Shown here in pieces: positions 16,510-25,404 of a DNA stretch of 27,432 nt (positions are counted from its first letter, which is position 1; every line of letters begins with the position of its first letter). The notes under the pieces are model-generated. The model did not search any database. It was not told the DNA's origin and saw only the letters and a list, made by a program, of their open reading frames with translations. Source of the DNA: Streptococcus mitis. GTDB lineage: Bacteria > Bacillota > Bacilli > Lactobacillales > Streptococcaceae. A program made the translations under genes and the position numbers. The DNA lies in the NCBI RefSeq assembly GCF_000722695.1, contig NZ_JPFU01000010.1:1-27432 (forward strand). Direction: 5' to 3'.

Positions 16510-19500
16510 ATGGAAAACAAATCAAATTCACTCAATAGAATAAAGCGTCACCAACGTGAAAAGGTTCTACGCTTCTCTATTCGTAAATATAGCTTTGGTG
16601 CGGCTTCAGTAGCTGTTGCAGCACTGATGTTTTTGGGTGCGCGCGTTGCTAGTGCGGATAGTGTGATTGAAAATCATTCACAACCTACCACAGATGTGGT
16701 TAACCAGAAGGAGAAGGATAAACCACTTGTAGAGATTCAACAATCTACCGATAATAAAGTAGAAGTTGCACAGAATCCTTCGGAAAAGAAGATGACAACT
16801 AATAATGAAAGCGTTGTCAAAGTAGTTGATAAAGCGAAATTAAAAAAAGTAGTTGAAGAGTTAAATACTACTCTTTCATCGAAATCAGATCTTGACAAGT
16901 CAGTTATTTCTCCGATTAAGGACAGAGTTCAAAAAGGGCAAGCCCTACTAGATAGTGATACTGCAACACAGAAGGATGTAGATGAACTACTTTCCCTTTT
17001 AGAAAGTGATTTAACTGTCTTATCAAATGCTACTAAAGAATCAAGCAAGGTTCAAGAAAACGCAACTGAGAATAAGACTGAAATCAAAGATAACAAATCG
17101 ACTTCTGAACTAAGTGAAGCTGATAAAACTATTTCAGATAAGAAAGAATCGCTAAAATTGTCTGCTGAACAATTACAAGCGGCAGTTCTTGAGCTTCCTG
17201 AACATGAATCAACTAAAGAAGTATTTGAAAAAGCTAACGAACTCTTGGGATTAGCCCAAGGGGTTATTGAGAATACAACGATTTCTCCTAACGATGTTGA
17301 AGATATGACAAAACGTGTGAAGAGAATGTTTAACTCTGTTAAAATTTCTACCCTTCGTTTGACTTCAGGTTCTCATGATCCACGTAATGGCAAGAGCATG
17401 GCTCAAGGTACAAACTTTAGAGCAACTACGGTTGAATATGGTCGTGTAGAAAATGCCTTAATTAATGTTAAAGAGTTTATATCAGAAGCAAGAGGGCAAG
17501 GGTCAACAGAAAACGGTAATCGTGATCGAACAATCCAGAAAACATTCATGACTGCAAAATACAGTGAAGAGAATGGTGCGAAATATATTACTTATGATGT
17601 GTATTTTCAAAATGATGGCCGTGCATTAGATGGTGCAACAAGAAATGCTCTTTGGTTCTATCCTCCACGTGATATTTTATATAGCGATGGTAGTTATCCA
17701 AAGGGACCTGTTTATGAAGCTTACTATGAACGCTACCGTAATAATACAGGAACAGGAACGCTTTCTCATAATCCGAACAATTTTACAAAAGTAGGCGATA
17801 CTTATAATGTTCCTTTGAGAAATGGACAGTATGAAGATAGTAGTTCTCAAAGACTTTGGGGAGAATCTTATAGCTTTTTCCAGCTGACAGCTGGTCCAAC
17901 TAGGGATAATCAACGACAAGAAATGTTGAAAAATCTAAAGGATAATCCAGAATTAAATAGTATTATTAAGCAAAATAATAGTTACCCAGGGGCATCGTAT
18001 TCTCACTTATTATCAATAGGTGCCAATGTGAACTATGCATATAAGTATCATGTAAAATTACGTTTAAAAAATAATGTAACAGCTGATGAAGCTAAACGTG
18101 CGGGTGTAATGGCTGTAACGACTAAATCAGGTTTGGCTTCAAATGCGACTGCTGCATACATTTATGCAGCTACTGGTTCTAGATTAGTAACTAAACCAGA
18201 TGCACAAGTATATCCTATTCAAGGTAGCACACATACAAAAACAGTAGGAGATTCCATTCCAAATTCAGGAAATCCTGTAGCAGATAGATATATTACACGT
18301 AAAGGTAGTGGAGATTTCCCTGCTGGAATGAGCTGGAGTTGGGAAGGAAATAATTCTCCAAGTACAGTAAATGCTGGGAAGTTCACTTATACAGCAATTG
18401 CAAGATACCAAGATGGAACTACATCAAAAGATGCAAATTCAGGATCAGATGGAAGAGTTTACTTTACGGTTAACCCTAAAAAGCCAACGATTACAACGAG
18501 TGTAGTGAACAAAAAAGGCTTAACAAATCAAACAATAGAAGTTAATGTAGGTAGCGGGGTTAAAAATGGATCTGTTGTAAAATTATACGATGGAAATCGT
18601 GTGATTGGACAAGGAACATCAAATGGGACAACTGCAAGAATTACGGTATCAGGAGCTTTACCAGGAAATCCTCTTAAAGCTGAAACAACGGTTGACAATG
18701 GTGGAGTTGTAGTCTCTGAGAAAAGTGATCCAGTTACACCAACAGAAGCACCAGATACACAAGCTCCAACATTAACTATTACACCAGCTAATCAAACAGT
18801 AGTTGAAGGACAAACTGTAACCTTTACAGTAACAGCAAGAGATAATAAACATGTTAATCTTGATGCTAATGATTTTCTAACAAAATACGGTACTAGGGTC
18901 TTTTCAGGGAAAGCATCTATAACTTCACCAACAGACACTGATACTGAAAAAACAAGACGAATTACGATTACAACAACAGCAGAAGATGTTGGTAAGACCA
19001 ATACAATTACTTTCAATGCTACGGATAATGCTAATCACAGAGCCACACCAGTGAGCTTTACTTTTACTGTAACTTCACGTGATAAGATAGCGCCAACAAT
19101 CACAGCAGGTAATGCTACAGTAACAAGCCGTGAACAAATTACTCCAATCTCAGTAACAGCTGAAGATAATAGAGGCGGAGTTGGAATGCGTGATAATAAT
19201 CCGATTGAAGTCACAGGATTACCATCAGGATTAACATATGCGAATAATCAAATTACAGGAACACCAACAGGTTCTGCAGGAAACACTACAGTAACGATTA
19301 AGGCATATGATAGAAACAATCGTTTAACAACAAAAACAATTACAATTACAGTACGAAGCCAAGCAGACGTTCACAATCCAACAGGGGCAGGCTTAACTGT
19401 AAACCAAAACCATACCATTACAGATGCAGAATTAAAAGCAAAAGTAAGTAACTATGCTCCTGGAAGCTTATCAATTGTAAGCAGACCATCAACAGCTACA

Positions 19501-22500
19501 GCAGGAAACGCAGGAAATGCGGTAGTGAAAGTCACATACCCAGATGGAACATTTGACAATGTAAATGTACCAGTTACAGTAACAGACGTAACAGGACCAA
19601 CAATTACAGCAAATAATGCTACAGTAACAAGCCGTGAACAAATCACTCCAATCCCAGTAACAGCTGTAGATAATACAGGTGGGGTAGGAATGCGTCAAAA
19701 TAATCCGATTGAAGTAACAGGATTACCATCAGGATTAACATATGCGAATAATCAAATTACAGGAACACCAACAGGACCTGCAGGAAATAGTACAGTAACG
19801 ATTAAGGCATATGATAGAAACAATCGTTTAACAACAAAAACGATTACAATTACAGTACGAAGCCAAGCAGACGTTCACAATCCAACAGGAGAAACCTTAA
19901 CAGTTCCGTATAACCATAATATTACTGATGATGAAGTGAAGGCTAAAGTACAAAACTTTGCTCCAGGAACTTTAACGGTACAAAGTAAACCGTCAACAAA
20001 TACATCAGGTAATGTAGGAAATGCGGTAGTAATCGTAACTTATCCAGATGGTTCACAAGAACCAGTAAATGTTAATGTCACTGTATTAGAAAAACTGACA
20101 GGTACAGTTACAAACCCAGGAAAAGTGAAAGAAAAAGCACAAGTACCTCCAACAAAAGTTGTAACACCAAACAAACCAGGTTCAACAATTACAACAGAAA
20201 CACCAGTCAACGGCTTAACAGTAGATGGCGATGGAAACTTAACAGGCACACCAACAGTACCAAGCTGGGGTGATGATGAAGAACGTAAAGTAACTATTCC
20301 AGTAAAAGTTAAGAATGGTGACGATGAGGTTACAGTAGAAGTACCAGTTACAATCCAACGTGATACAGATGGAGATGGTGATCCAGACGTTACAGATAAA
20401 GACGATGATAACGATGGAATTCCAGATGAAACAGAAAAAACAAATGGAACAGATCCAAAAGTAGCGGATAAACTGACAGGTACAGTCACAAACCCAGGAA
20501 AAGTGAAAGAAAAAGCACAAGTACCTCCAACAAAAGTTGTAACACCAAACAAACCAGGTTCAACAATTACAACAGAAACACCAGTCAACGGCTTAACAGT
20601 AGATGGCGATGGAAACTTAACAGGCACACCAACAGTACCAAGCTGGGGTGATGATGAAGAACGTAAAGTAACTATTCCAGTAAAAGTTAAGAATGGTGAC
20701 GATGAGGTTACAGTAGAAGTACCAGTTACAATCCAACGTGATACAGATGGAGATGGTGATCCAGACGTTACAGATAAAGACGATGATAACGATGGAATTC
20801 CAGATGAAACAGAAAAAACAAATGGAACAGATCCAAAAGTAGCGGATACTTTAAAACCATTAGAAGTCGAAATTATACGCAAACCAAATGGAAATGCGAT
20901 TGTAACGCCTAAGAAACCAGATGGAACAACTTACCCATCAGGTAGCAAGGTAGAAATTCCAGGAGAAAATGGAACAACAATCACAGTAACAATTGGTGAC
21001 AATGGTTCAGGTGAAGTACCAAATGACAATCTTCCTAAGAAAGATGTCCCAGGTACAGGAACAGTAACAGAACCGAACAAGAAACCATCACAACCAGTAG
21101 ATGTAACAACACCAGCTCGTAAGACACCAACAGTAGATGTTGAACAAGATCCTAAGACAGGTGATGTTACAGTAACACCGAAGAGACCAGATGGTTCAAC
21201 CTACCCACCAGGAACTACAGTAGAAATCCCAGGTAAAGATGGTAATCCAATCACTGTTACAATCGGTGAAGACGGTAAAGGTAAAGTTCCAAACAGTGAA
21301 TTGCCAGAAGGTAAAGTGCCAGGAACAGCTAAGATTACAGAACCAGGTAAACCAGCAGTGGAAGTTCCTAATGTAACAACGCCAGCTCATAAGACACCAA
21401 CAGTAGATGTTGAACAAGATCCTAAGACAGGTGATGTTACAGTAACACCGAAGAGACCAGATGGTTCAACCTACCCACCAGGAACTACAGTAGAAATCCC
21501 AGGTAAAGATGGTAACCCAATCACTGTTACAATCGGTGAAGATGGTAAAGGTAAAGTACCAAATAGTGAATTACCAGAAGGTAAAGTACCAGGAACAGGT
21601 AAGATTACAGAACCAGGTAAACCAGTTGTGGAAGTTCCTAATGTAACAACGCCAGCTCATAAGACACCAACAGTAGATGTTGAACAAGATCCTAAGACAG
21701 GTGATGTTACAGTAACACCGAAGAGACCAGATGGCTCAACCTACCCACCAGGAACTACAGTAGAAATCCCAGGTAAAGATGGTAACCCAATCACTGTTAC
21801 AATCGGTGAAGATGGTAAAGGTAAAGTACCAAATAGTGAATTACCAGAAGGTAAAGTACCAGGAACAGGTAAGATTACAGAACCAGGTAAACCAGCTATG
21901 GAAGTTCCTAATGTAACAACGCCAGCTCATAAGACACCAACAGTAGATGTTGAACAAGATCCTAAGACAGGTGATGTTACAGTAACACCGAAGAGACCAG
22001 ATGGCTCAACCTACCCACCAGGAACTACAGTAGAAATCCCAGGTAAAGATGGTAACCCAATCACTGTTACAATTGGTGAAGACGGTAAAGGTAAAGTACC
22101 AAATAGTGAATTACCAGAAGGTAAAGTCCCAGGAACAGCTAAGATTACAGAACCAGGTAAACCAGCTGTGGAAGTTCCTAATGTAACAACGCCAGCTCAT
22201 AAGACACCAACAGTAGATGTTGAACAAGATCCTAAGACAGGAGAGGTTACAGTAACACCTAAGAAACCAGATGGCTCAACATTCCCACCAGGAACTACGG
22301 TAGAAATTCCAGGTGAAAATGGTCCAATCACTGTTGAAATCGGTCAAGATGGTAAAGGTAAAGTACCAAATGACAAACTTCCTAAGAAAGATGTCCCAGG
22401 AACAGCTAAGATTACAGAACCAGGTAAACCAGCTGTGGAAGTTCCTAATGTAACTACACCAGGTAAATTCACACCAGAAACACCAGTAACTGAAAAACCA

Positions 22501-23346
22501 GGTAAGATTGAAATTACTCAACAACCAAATGGAAATGCGATTGTAACGCCTAAGAAACCAGATGGAACAACTTACCCATCAGGTAGCAAGGTAGAAATTC
22601 CAGGAGAAAATGGAACAACAATCATAGTAACAATTGGTGACAATGGTTCAGGTGAAGTACCAAATGACAACCTTCCTAAGACAAATGTCCCAGGTACAGG
22701 AACAGTAACAGAACCTAACAAGAAACCATCACAACCAGTGGATGTAACAACACCAGCTCGTAAGACACCAACAGTAGATGTTGAACAAGATCCTAAGACA
22801 GGTGACGTTACAGTAACACCGAAGAAACCAGATGGCTCAACATACCCACCAGGAACTAAGGTAGAAATCCCAGGTAAAGATGGTAACCCAATCACTGTTA
22901 CAATCGGTGAAGAAGGTAAAGGTAAAGTACCAAACAGTGAATTACCAGACGGTAAAGTTCCAGGTACAGGTAAGATTACTGAACCAGGTAAACCAGCTGT
23001 GGAAGTTCCAGTAGAAACTCCAGCTAAGGTAACACCAGCAACACCAACAGATACAATTCCAGTTGCACCAGTGACACCTGATACGCCAGTCAAACCTGAC
23101 ACTAATGGAGGTTCTGGTCAAGATACACCTGCACCTTCACCAACAACTCCAACTACAGATGCAGTTACTCCGAATGCTGATCAGGTAGATACTAAGACTA
23201 CTAATGATAATGGAGCTAAGTCAAATGATTCTCAAAATGTATTGCCAAATACAGGAACAGAATCAAATGCTGCTCTTGCATCTCTAGGACTTCTTGGACT
23301 ATTGAGTGGATTTGGACTTGTAGCTCGCAAGAAAAAAGAAGACTAA
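16510..23346 (+). CDS. YSIRK/LPXTG adhesin-like protein with Ig-like and Rib-like domains
   Basis: This 2278-residue protein is predicted to be sortase-anchored at the cell wall and probably adhesive. Order: YSIRK signal RFSIRKYSFG at 21-30, cleavage likely after VASA near 49; charged helical region with FIVAR-like stretches (about 110-170 and 213-277); globular domain about 295-565, aromatic-rich, not recognised; beta-sandwich/Ig-like region to about 860; two copies of an Ig-like plus Rib-like pair (504-bp period; Rib-like parts near 963-1026 and 1130-1192); two identical 126-residue units ending in calcium-binding DTDGDGDPDVTDKDDDNDG; 90-residue Pro/Gly-rich repeats; LPNTG at 2245-2249; hydrophobic helix; KKKED. 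The AAGGAGGAACA ribosome site fixes the ATG. Some resemblance to staphylococcal/streptococcal aggregation proteins is possible but uncertain. Ligand unknown. Confidence 0.92.
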   Translation: MENKSNSLNRIKRHQREKVLRFSIRKYSFGAASVAVAALMFLGARVASADSVIENHSQPTTDVVNQKEKDKPLVEIQQSTDNKVEVAQNPSEKKMTTNNESVVKVVDKAKLKKVVEELNTTLSSKSDLDKSVISPIKDRVQKGQALLDSDTATQKDVDELLSLLESDLTVLSNATKESSKVQENATENKTEIKDNKSTSELSEADKTISDKKESLKLSAEQLQAAVLELPEHESTKEVFEKANELLGLAQGVIENTTISPNDVEDMTKRVKRMFNSVKISTLRLTSGSHDPRNGKSMAQGTNFRATTVEYGRVENALINVKEFISEARGQGSTENGNRDRTIQKTFMTAKYSEENGAKYITYDVYFQNDGRALDGATRNALWFYPPRDILYSDGSYPKGPVYEAYYERYRNNTGTGTLSHNPNNFTKVGDTYNVPLRNGQYEDSSSQRLWGESYSFFQLTAGPTRDNQRQEMLKNLKDNPELNSIIKQNNSYPGASYSHLLSIGANVNYAYKYHVKLRLKNNVTADEAKRAGVMAVTTKSGLASNATAAYIYAATGSRLVTKPDAQVYPIQGSTHTKTVGDSIPNSGNPVADRYITRKGSGDFPAGMSWSWEGNNSPSTVNAGKFTYTAIARYQDGTTSKDANSGSDGRVYFTVNPKKPTITTSVVNKKGLTNQTIEVNVGSGVKNGSVVKLYDGNRVIGQGTSNGTTARITVSGALPGNPLKAETTVDNGGVVVSEKSDPVTPTEAPDTQAPTLTITPANQTVVEGQTVTFTVTARDNKHVNLDANDFLTKYGTRVFSGKASITSPTDTDTEKTRRITITTTAEDVGKTNTITFNATDNANHRATPVSFTFTVTSRDKIAPTITAGNATVTSREQITPISVTAEDNRGGVGMRDNNPIEVTGLPSGLTYANNQITGTPTGSAGNTTVTIKAYDRNNRLTTKTITITVRSQADVHNPTGAGLTVNQNHTITDAELKAKVSNYAPGSLSIVSRPSTATAGNAGNAVVKVTYPDGTFDNVNVPVTVTDVTGPTITANNATVTSREQITPIPVTAVDNTGGVGMRQNNPIEVTGLPSGLTYANNQITGTPTGPAGNSTVTIKAYDRNNRLTTKTITITVRSQADVHNPTGETLTVPYNHNITDDEVKAKVQNFAPGTLTVQSKPSTNTSGNVGNAVVIVTYPDGSQEPVNVNVTVLEKLTGTVTNPGKVKEKAQVPPTKVVTPNKPGSTITTETPVNGLTVDGDGNLTGTPTVPSWGDDEERKVTIPVKVKNGDDEVTVEVPVTIQRDTDGDGDPDVTDKDDDNDGIPDETEKTNGTDPKVADKLTGTVTNPGKVKEKAQVPPTKVVTPNKPGSTITTETPVNGLTVDGDGNLTGTPTVPSWGDDEERKVTIPVKVKNGDDEVTVEVPVTIQRDTDGDGDPDVTDKDDDNDGIPDETEKTNGTDPKVADTLKPLEVEIIRKPNGNAIVTPKKPDGTTYPSGSKVEIPGENGTTITVTIGDNGSGEVPNDNLPKKDVPGTGTVTEPNKKPSQPVDVTTPARKTPTVDVEQDPKTGDVTVTPKRPDGSTYPPGTTVEIPGKDGNPITVTIGEDGKGKVPNSELPEGKVPGTAKITEPGKPAVEVPNVTTPAHKTPTVDVEQDPKTGDVTVTPKRPDGSTYPPGTTVEIPGKDGNPITVTIGEDGKGKVPNSELPEGKVPGTGKITEPGKPVVEVPNVTTPAHKTPTVDVEQDPKTGDVTVTPKRPDGSTYPPGTTVEIPGKDGNPITVTIGEDGKGKVPNSELPEGKVPGTGKITEPGKPAMEVPNVTTPAHKTPTVDVEQDPKTGDVTVTPKRPDGSTYPPGTTVEIPGKDGNPITVTIGEDGKGKVPNSELPEGKVPGTAKITEPGKPAVEVPNVTTPAHKTPTVDVEQDPKTGEVTVTPKKPDGSTFPPGTTVEIPGENGPITVEIGQDGKGKVPNDKLPKKDVPGTAKITEPGKPAVEVPNVTTPGKFTPETPVTEKPGKIEITQQPNGNAIVTPKKPDGTTYPSGSKVEIPGENGTTIIVTIGDNGSGEVPNDNLPKTNVPGTGTVTEPNKKPSQPVDVTTPARKTPTVDVEQDPKTGDVTVTPKKPDGSTYPPGTKVEIPGKDGNPITVTIGEEGKGKVPNSELPDGKVPGTGKITEPGKPAVEVPVETPAKVTPATPTDTIPVAPVTPDTPVKPDTNGGSGQDTPAPSPTTPTTDAVTPNADQVDTKTTNDNGAKSNDSQNVLPNTGTESNAALASLGLLGLLSGFGLVARKKKED
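19117..20087 (+). repeat. 504-bp Ig-like plus Rib-like direct repeat
   Basis: The segment beginning ACAGTAACAAGCCGTGAACA at 19117 recurs at 19621, a 504-bp (168-aa) period. Each unit encodes a putative Ig domain (EVTGLPSGLTYANNQITGTP) and a Rib-like domain. The Ig halves are nearly identical and the Rib halves diverged. Confidence 0.9.
20092..20847 (+). repeat. Two near-identical 378-bp units
   Basis: 20092-20469 and 20470-20847 are adjacent direct copies. I see only one difference (GTTACA versus GTCACA near 20108). Each unit is 126 aa: KLTGTVTNPGKVKEKAQVPP, a putative Ig region, then an Asp-rich calcium-binding segment. The near identity points to recent duplication. Confidence 0.93.
20857..23037 (+). 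repeat. 90-aa Pro/Gly repeats (270-bp array) and related modules
   Basis: Four near-identical 270-bp units start at 21121, 21391, 21661 and 21931 (KTPTVDVEQDPKTGDVTVTP and so on). A diverged one follows at 22201 and a separate one at about 22765. A related module (PNGNAIVTPKKPDGTTYPSG) flanks the array on both sides, at about 20857-21120 and 22504-22764. The layout is X-A-A-A-A-A'-X-A''. This Pro/Gly-rich region probably spans the cell wall. Confidence 0.9.
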
Positions 23347-23364
23347 AAATTTAGTCAAATGAAC

Positions 23365-23440
23365 ATTCATTCTTTTGTATTGTAAAGACAAACTAGATTG
23401 ATTCTGGGAATCGTATTCGTCATAAAATACAAAGAATGAT
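23365..23440. repeat. Nested inverted repeats after the second surface gene
   Basis: TCATTCTTTTGTAT (23367-23380) is nearly complementary to ATACAAAGAATGA (23427-23439), and the enclosed segment holds a perfect GATTC-TGG-GAATC hairpin (23400-23412). Without a T-run it is a weak terminator; it could be a small interspersed element. Confidence 0.45.
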
Positions 23441-23445
23441 TAGAT

Positions 23446-23506
23446 AAAAAAAGCGAACAATGCTAGGATTTTGTTAAACGGAATTCTAAGTATTGTTCGC
23501 TTTTTG
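23446..23506. terminator. Long bidirectional-type terminator upstream of hemW
   Basis: AAAAAGCGAACAAT (23448-23461) pairs with ATTGTTCGCTTTTT (23492-23505), and the stem extends inward with mismatches through GCTAGGATT/AATTCTAAG. A-run and T-run flanks allow it to work on either strand. It isolates the surface-protein gene from hemW. Confidence 0.85.
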
Positions 23507-23515
23507 TGGTATAAT
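23507..23515 (+). promoter_or_regulatory. hemW operon extended -10 promoter
   Basis: TGGTATAAT is a perfect extended -10 only 6 bases before the hemW ATG (23522). It overlaps the tail of the preceding terminator. The predicted start coincides with the start codon, implying a leaderless or nearly leaderless mRNA. Confidence 0.6.
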
Positions 23516-23521
23516 AAGACT

Positions 23522-24652
23522 ATGCAGAAGAAACCAACGTCAGCCTATGTGCATATCCCGTTTTGTACCCAGATTTGTTATTATTGTGATTTTTCAAAGG
23601 TCTTCATCAAGAATCAGCCAGTCGACAGTTATTTGGAACATCTGTTAGAAGAGTTTCGTTCCTATGATATTCAAAAGTTGTCAACTCTCTATATAGGTGG
23701 TGGTACACCGACAGCCCTGTCGGCTCCGCAACTGGAGGTGTTATTGAAGGGTTTGACTAAAAACTTGGACTTGTCAGTCTTGGAAGAGTTGACCATTGAA
23801 GCCAATCCGGGTGACTTGGATGCGGACAAGATTGCTGTTTTGAATAACTCGGCTGTCAATCGTGTTTCGCTAGGCGTGCAGACATTTGATGACAAGATGC
23901 TGAAAAAGATTGGGCGTAGTCATTTTGAGAAGGATATTTATGAAAATATCGACCGCCTGAAACTGGCTGGTTTTGACAACATCTCCATTGACTTGATTTA
24001 TGCGCTGCCTGGCCAGACCATGGAGCAAGTCAAGGAAAATGTGGCGAAGGCTATTGGGCTGGATATTCCCCACATGAGTCTCTATAGCTTGATATTGGAA
24101 AATCACACGGTCTTTATGAATCGTATGCGACGAGGGAAATTGCCTCTGCCTAAGGAGGAACTGGAAGCGGAGATGTTTGAGTACATCATAACAGAACTGG
24201 AGCGAGCTGGTTTTGAGCATTATGAGATTTCCAATTTCTCAAAGCCTGGTTTTGAAAGTCGCCACAATCTCATGTATTGGGACAATGCTGAATACTATGG
24301 CATTGGTGCTGGAGCATCGGGTTATATCAATGGTGTTCGTTATAAAAATCATGGTCCCATTCGTCATTATCTCAGTGCGGTTGAGGAAGGCAATGCTCGT
24401 ATCACAGAAGAGCACCTGAGTCAAAAAGAGCAAATGGAAGAAGAAATGTTTCTGGGGCTCCGCAAGAAATCAGGGATTTCTATAATACGATTTGAGAAAA
24501 AATTCGGACGGTCTTTTGAGGGGCTTTATGGCGAAATTGTCAGAGACTTGGTGCAACAAGGTCTCATGCAAATAGACGGTGATCGCGTGCGCATGACAAA
24601 AAGAGGTCTCTTTTTGGGAGACACTGTAGCAGAACGATTTATTTTGGAGTAG
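23522..24652 (+). CDS. hemW: Radical SAM heme chaperone HemW
   Basis: HemW is a radical SAM protein related to coproporphyrinogen oxidase HemN, but it is thought to bind and deliver heme rather than oxidise coproporphyrinogen. The 376 residues show the cluster motif CTQICYYC (Cys15, 19, 22; CxxxCxxC), the SAM-binding YIGGGTPTAL, EANPGDL and SLGVQTF blocks, and the HemW-specific HNLMYW at 248-253. The ORF is open upstream to 23471, but that start lies within the terminator, and homologous proteins begin MQKKPTSAYVHIPFC. No ribosome site precedes the ATG at 23522, consistent with leaderless initiation. It is the first gene of a four-gene operon. Confidence 0.95.
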   Translation: MQKKPTSAYVHIPFCTQICYYCDFSKVFIKNQPVDSYLEHLLEEFRSYDIQKLSTLYIGGGTPTALSAPQLEVLLKGLTKNLDLSVLEELTIEANPGDLDADKIAVLNNSAVNRVSLGVQTFDDKMLKKIGRSHFEKDIYENIDRLKLAGFDNISIDLIYALPGQTMEQVKENVAKAIGLDIPHMSLYSLILENHTVFMNRMRRGKLPLPKEELEAEMFEYIITELERAGFEHYEISNFSKPGFESRHNLMYWDNAEYYGIGAGASGYINGVRYKNHGPIRHYLSAVEEGNARITEEHLSQKEQMEEEMFLGLRKKSGISIIRFEKKFGRSFEGLYGEIVRDLVQQGLMQIDGDRVRMTKRGLFLGDTVAERFILE

Positions 24653-24656
24653 GATC

Positions 24657-25394
24657 ATGGGCTTAACTTATCAAATGAAAATGAAAATTCCTTTTGATAT
24701 GGCTGATATGAACGGTCATATCAAACTTCCAGATGTGATTTTGCTGTCCTTGCAAGTTTCAGGGATGCAGTCGATTGAACTGGGAGTTAGTGATAAAACC
24801 ATTTTGGAGGACTATAATCTGGTCTGGATTATCACAGAATACGATATTGAGGTGGCTCGTTTGCCTCGTTTTGCGGAAGAAATCACCATCGAAACGGAAG
24901 CTTTGAGCTACAATCGACTCTTTTGCTACCGTCGCTTTACTATTTATGATGAAACGGGGCAGGAGCTCATCCACATGATGGCGACCTTTGTTCTCATGGA
25001 CCGAGACAGTCGAAAAGTTCATGCTGTTGAACCTGAGATTGTGGCTCCTTACCAGTCTGATTTTGATAAAAAGCTTATCCGTGGGCCAAAGTATGAGTCC
25101 TTGGACGAGCCAATCAGCAAGGATTACCATGTTCGTTTTTACGACTTGGATATGAATGGCCATGTCAATAACAGTAAATATCTGGACTGGATTTTTGAAG
25201 TCATGGGAGCGGACTTTTTGACCCAATATATTCCTAAGAAAATCAACCTCAAGTATGTCAAGGAAGTCCGACCAGGTGGGGTGATTACATCGGCTGTTGA
25301 ACGGACTGGACTGGAAAGTAAGCATGAGATTACAAGTGATGGGGCTACCAATGCCCAAGCAATTATCACTTGGCAAGAAATAAAAAAGGATTAG
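24657..25394 (+). CDS. Acyl-ACP thioesterase (double hotdog)
   Basis: This 245-residue FatA/FatB-type enzyme releases fatty acids from acyl carrier protein. Two hotdog domains are visible: the N-terminal one with DMADMNGHIKLPD (14-26), and the C-terminal one with DLDMNGHVNNSKYLDW (163-178), which supplies the Asn/His active-site motif. Length matches the bacterial acyl-ACP thioesterase family (PF01643). It starts 4 bases after hemW with GGAGTAGGATC as the ribosome site, so the two are co-transcribed. In streptococci it may tune free fatty acid release or membrane lipid composition; the physiological role is not shown by the sequence. Confidence 0.92.
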   Translation: MGLTYQMKMKIPFDMADMNGHIKLPDVILLSLQVSGMQSIELGVSDKTILEDYNLVWIITEYDIEVARLPRFAEEITIETEALSYNRLFCYRRFTIYDETGQELIHMMATFVLMDRDSRKVHAVEPEIVAPYQSDFDKKLIRGPKYESLDEPISKDYHVRFYDLDMNGHVNNSKYLDWIFEVMGADFLTQYIPKKINLKYVKEVRPGGVITSAVERTGLESKHEITSDGATNAQAIITWQEIKKD

Positions 25395-25404
25395 GGAGAA
25401 ATAG

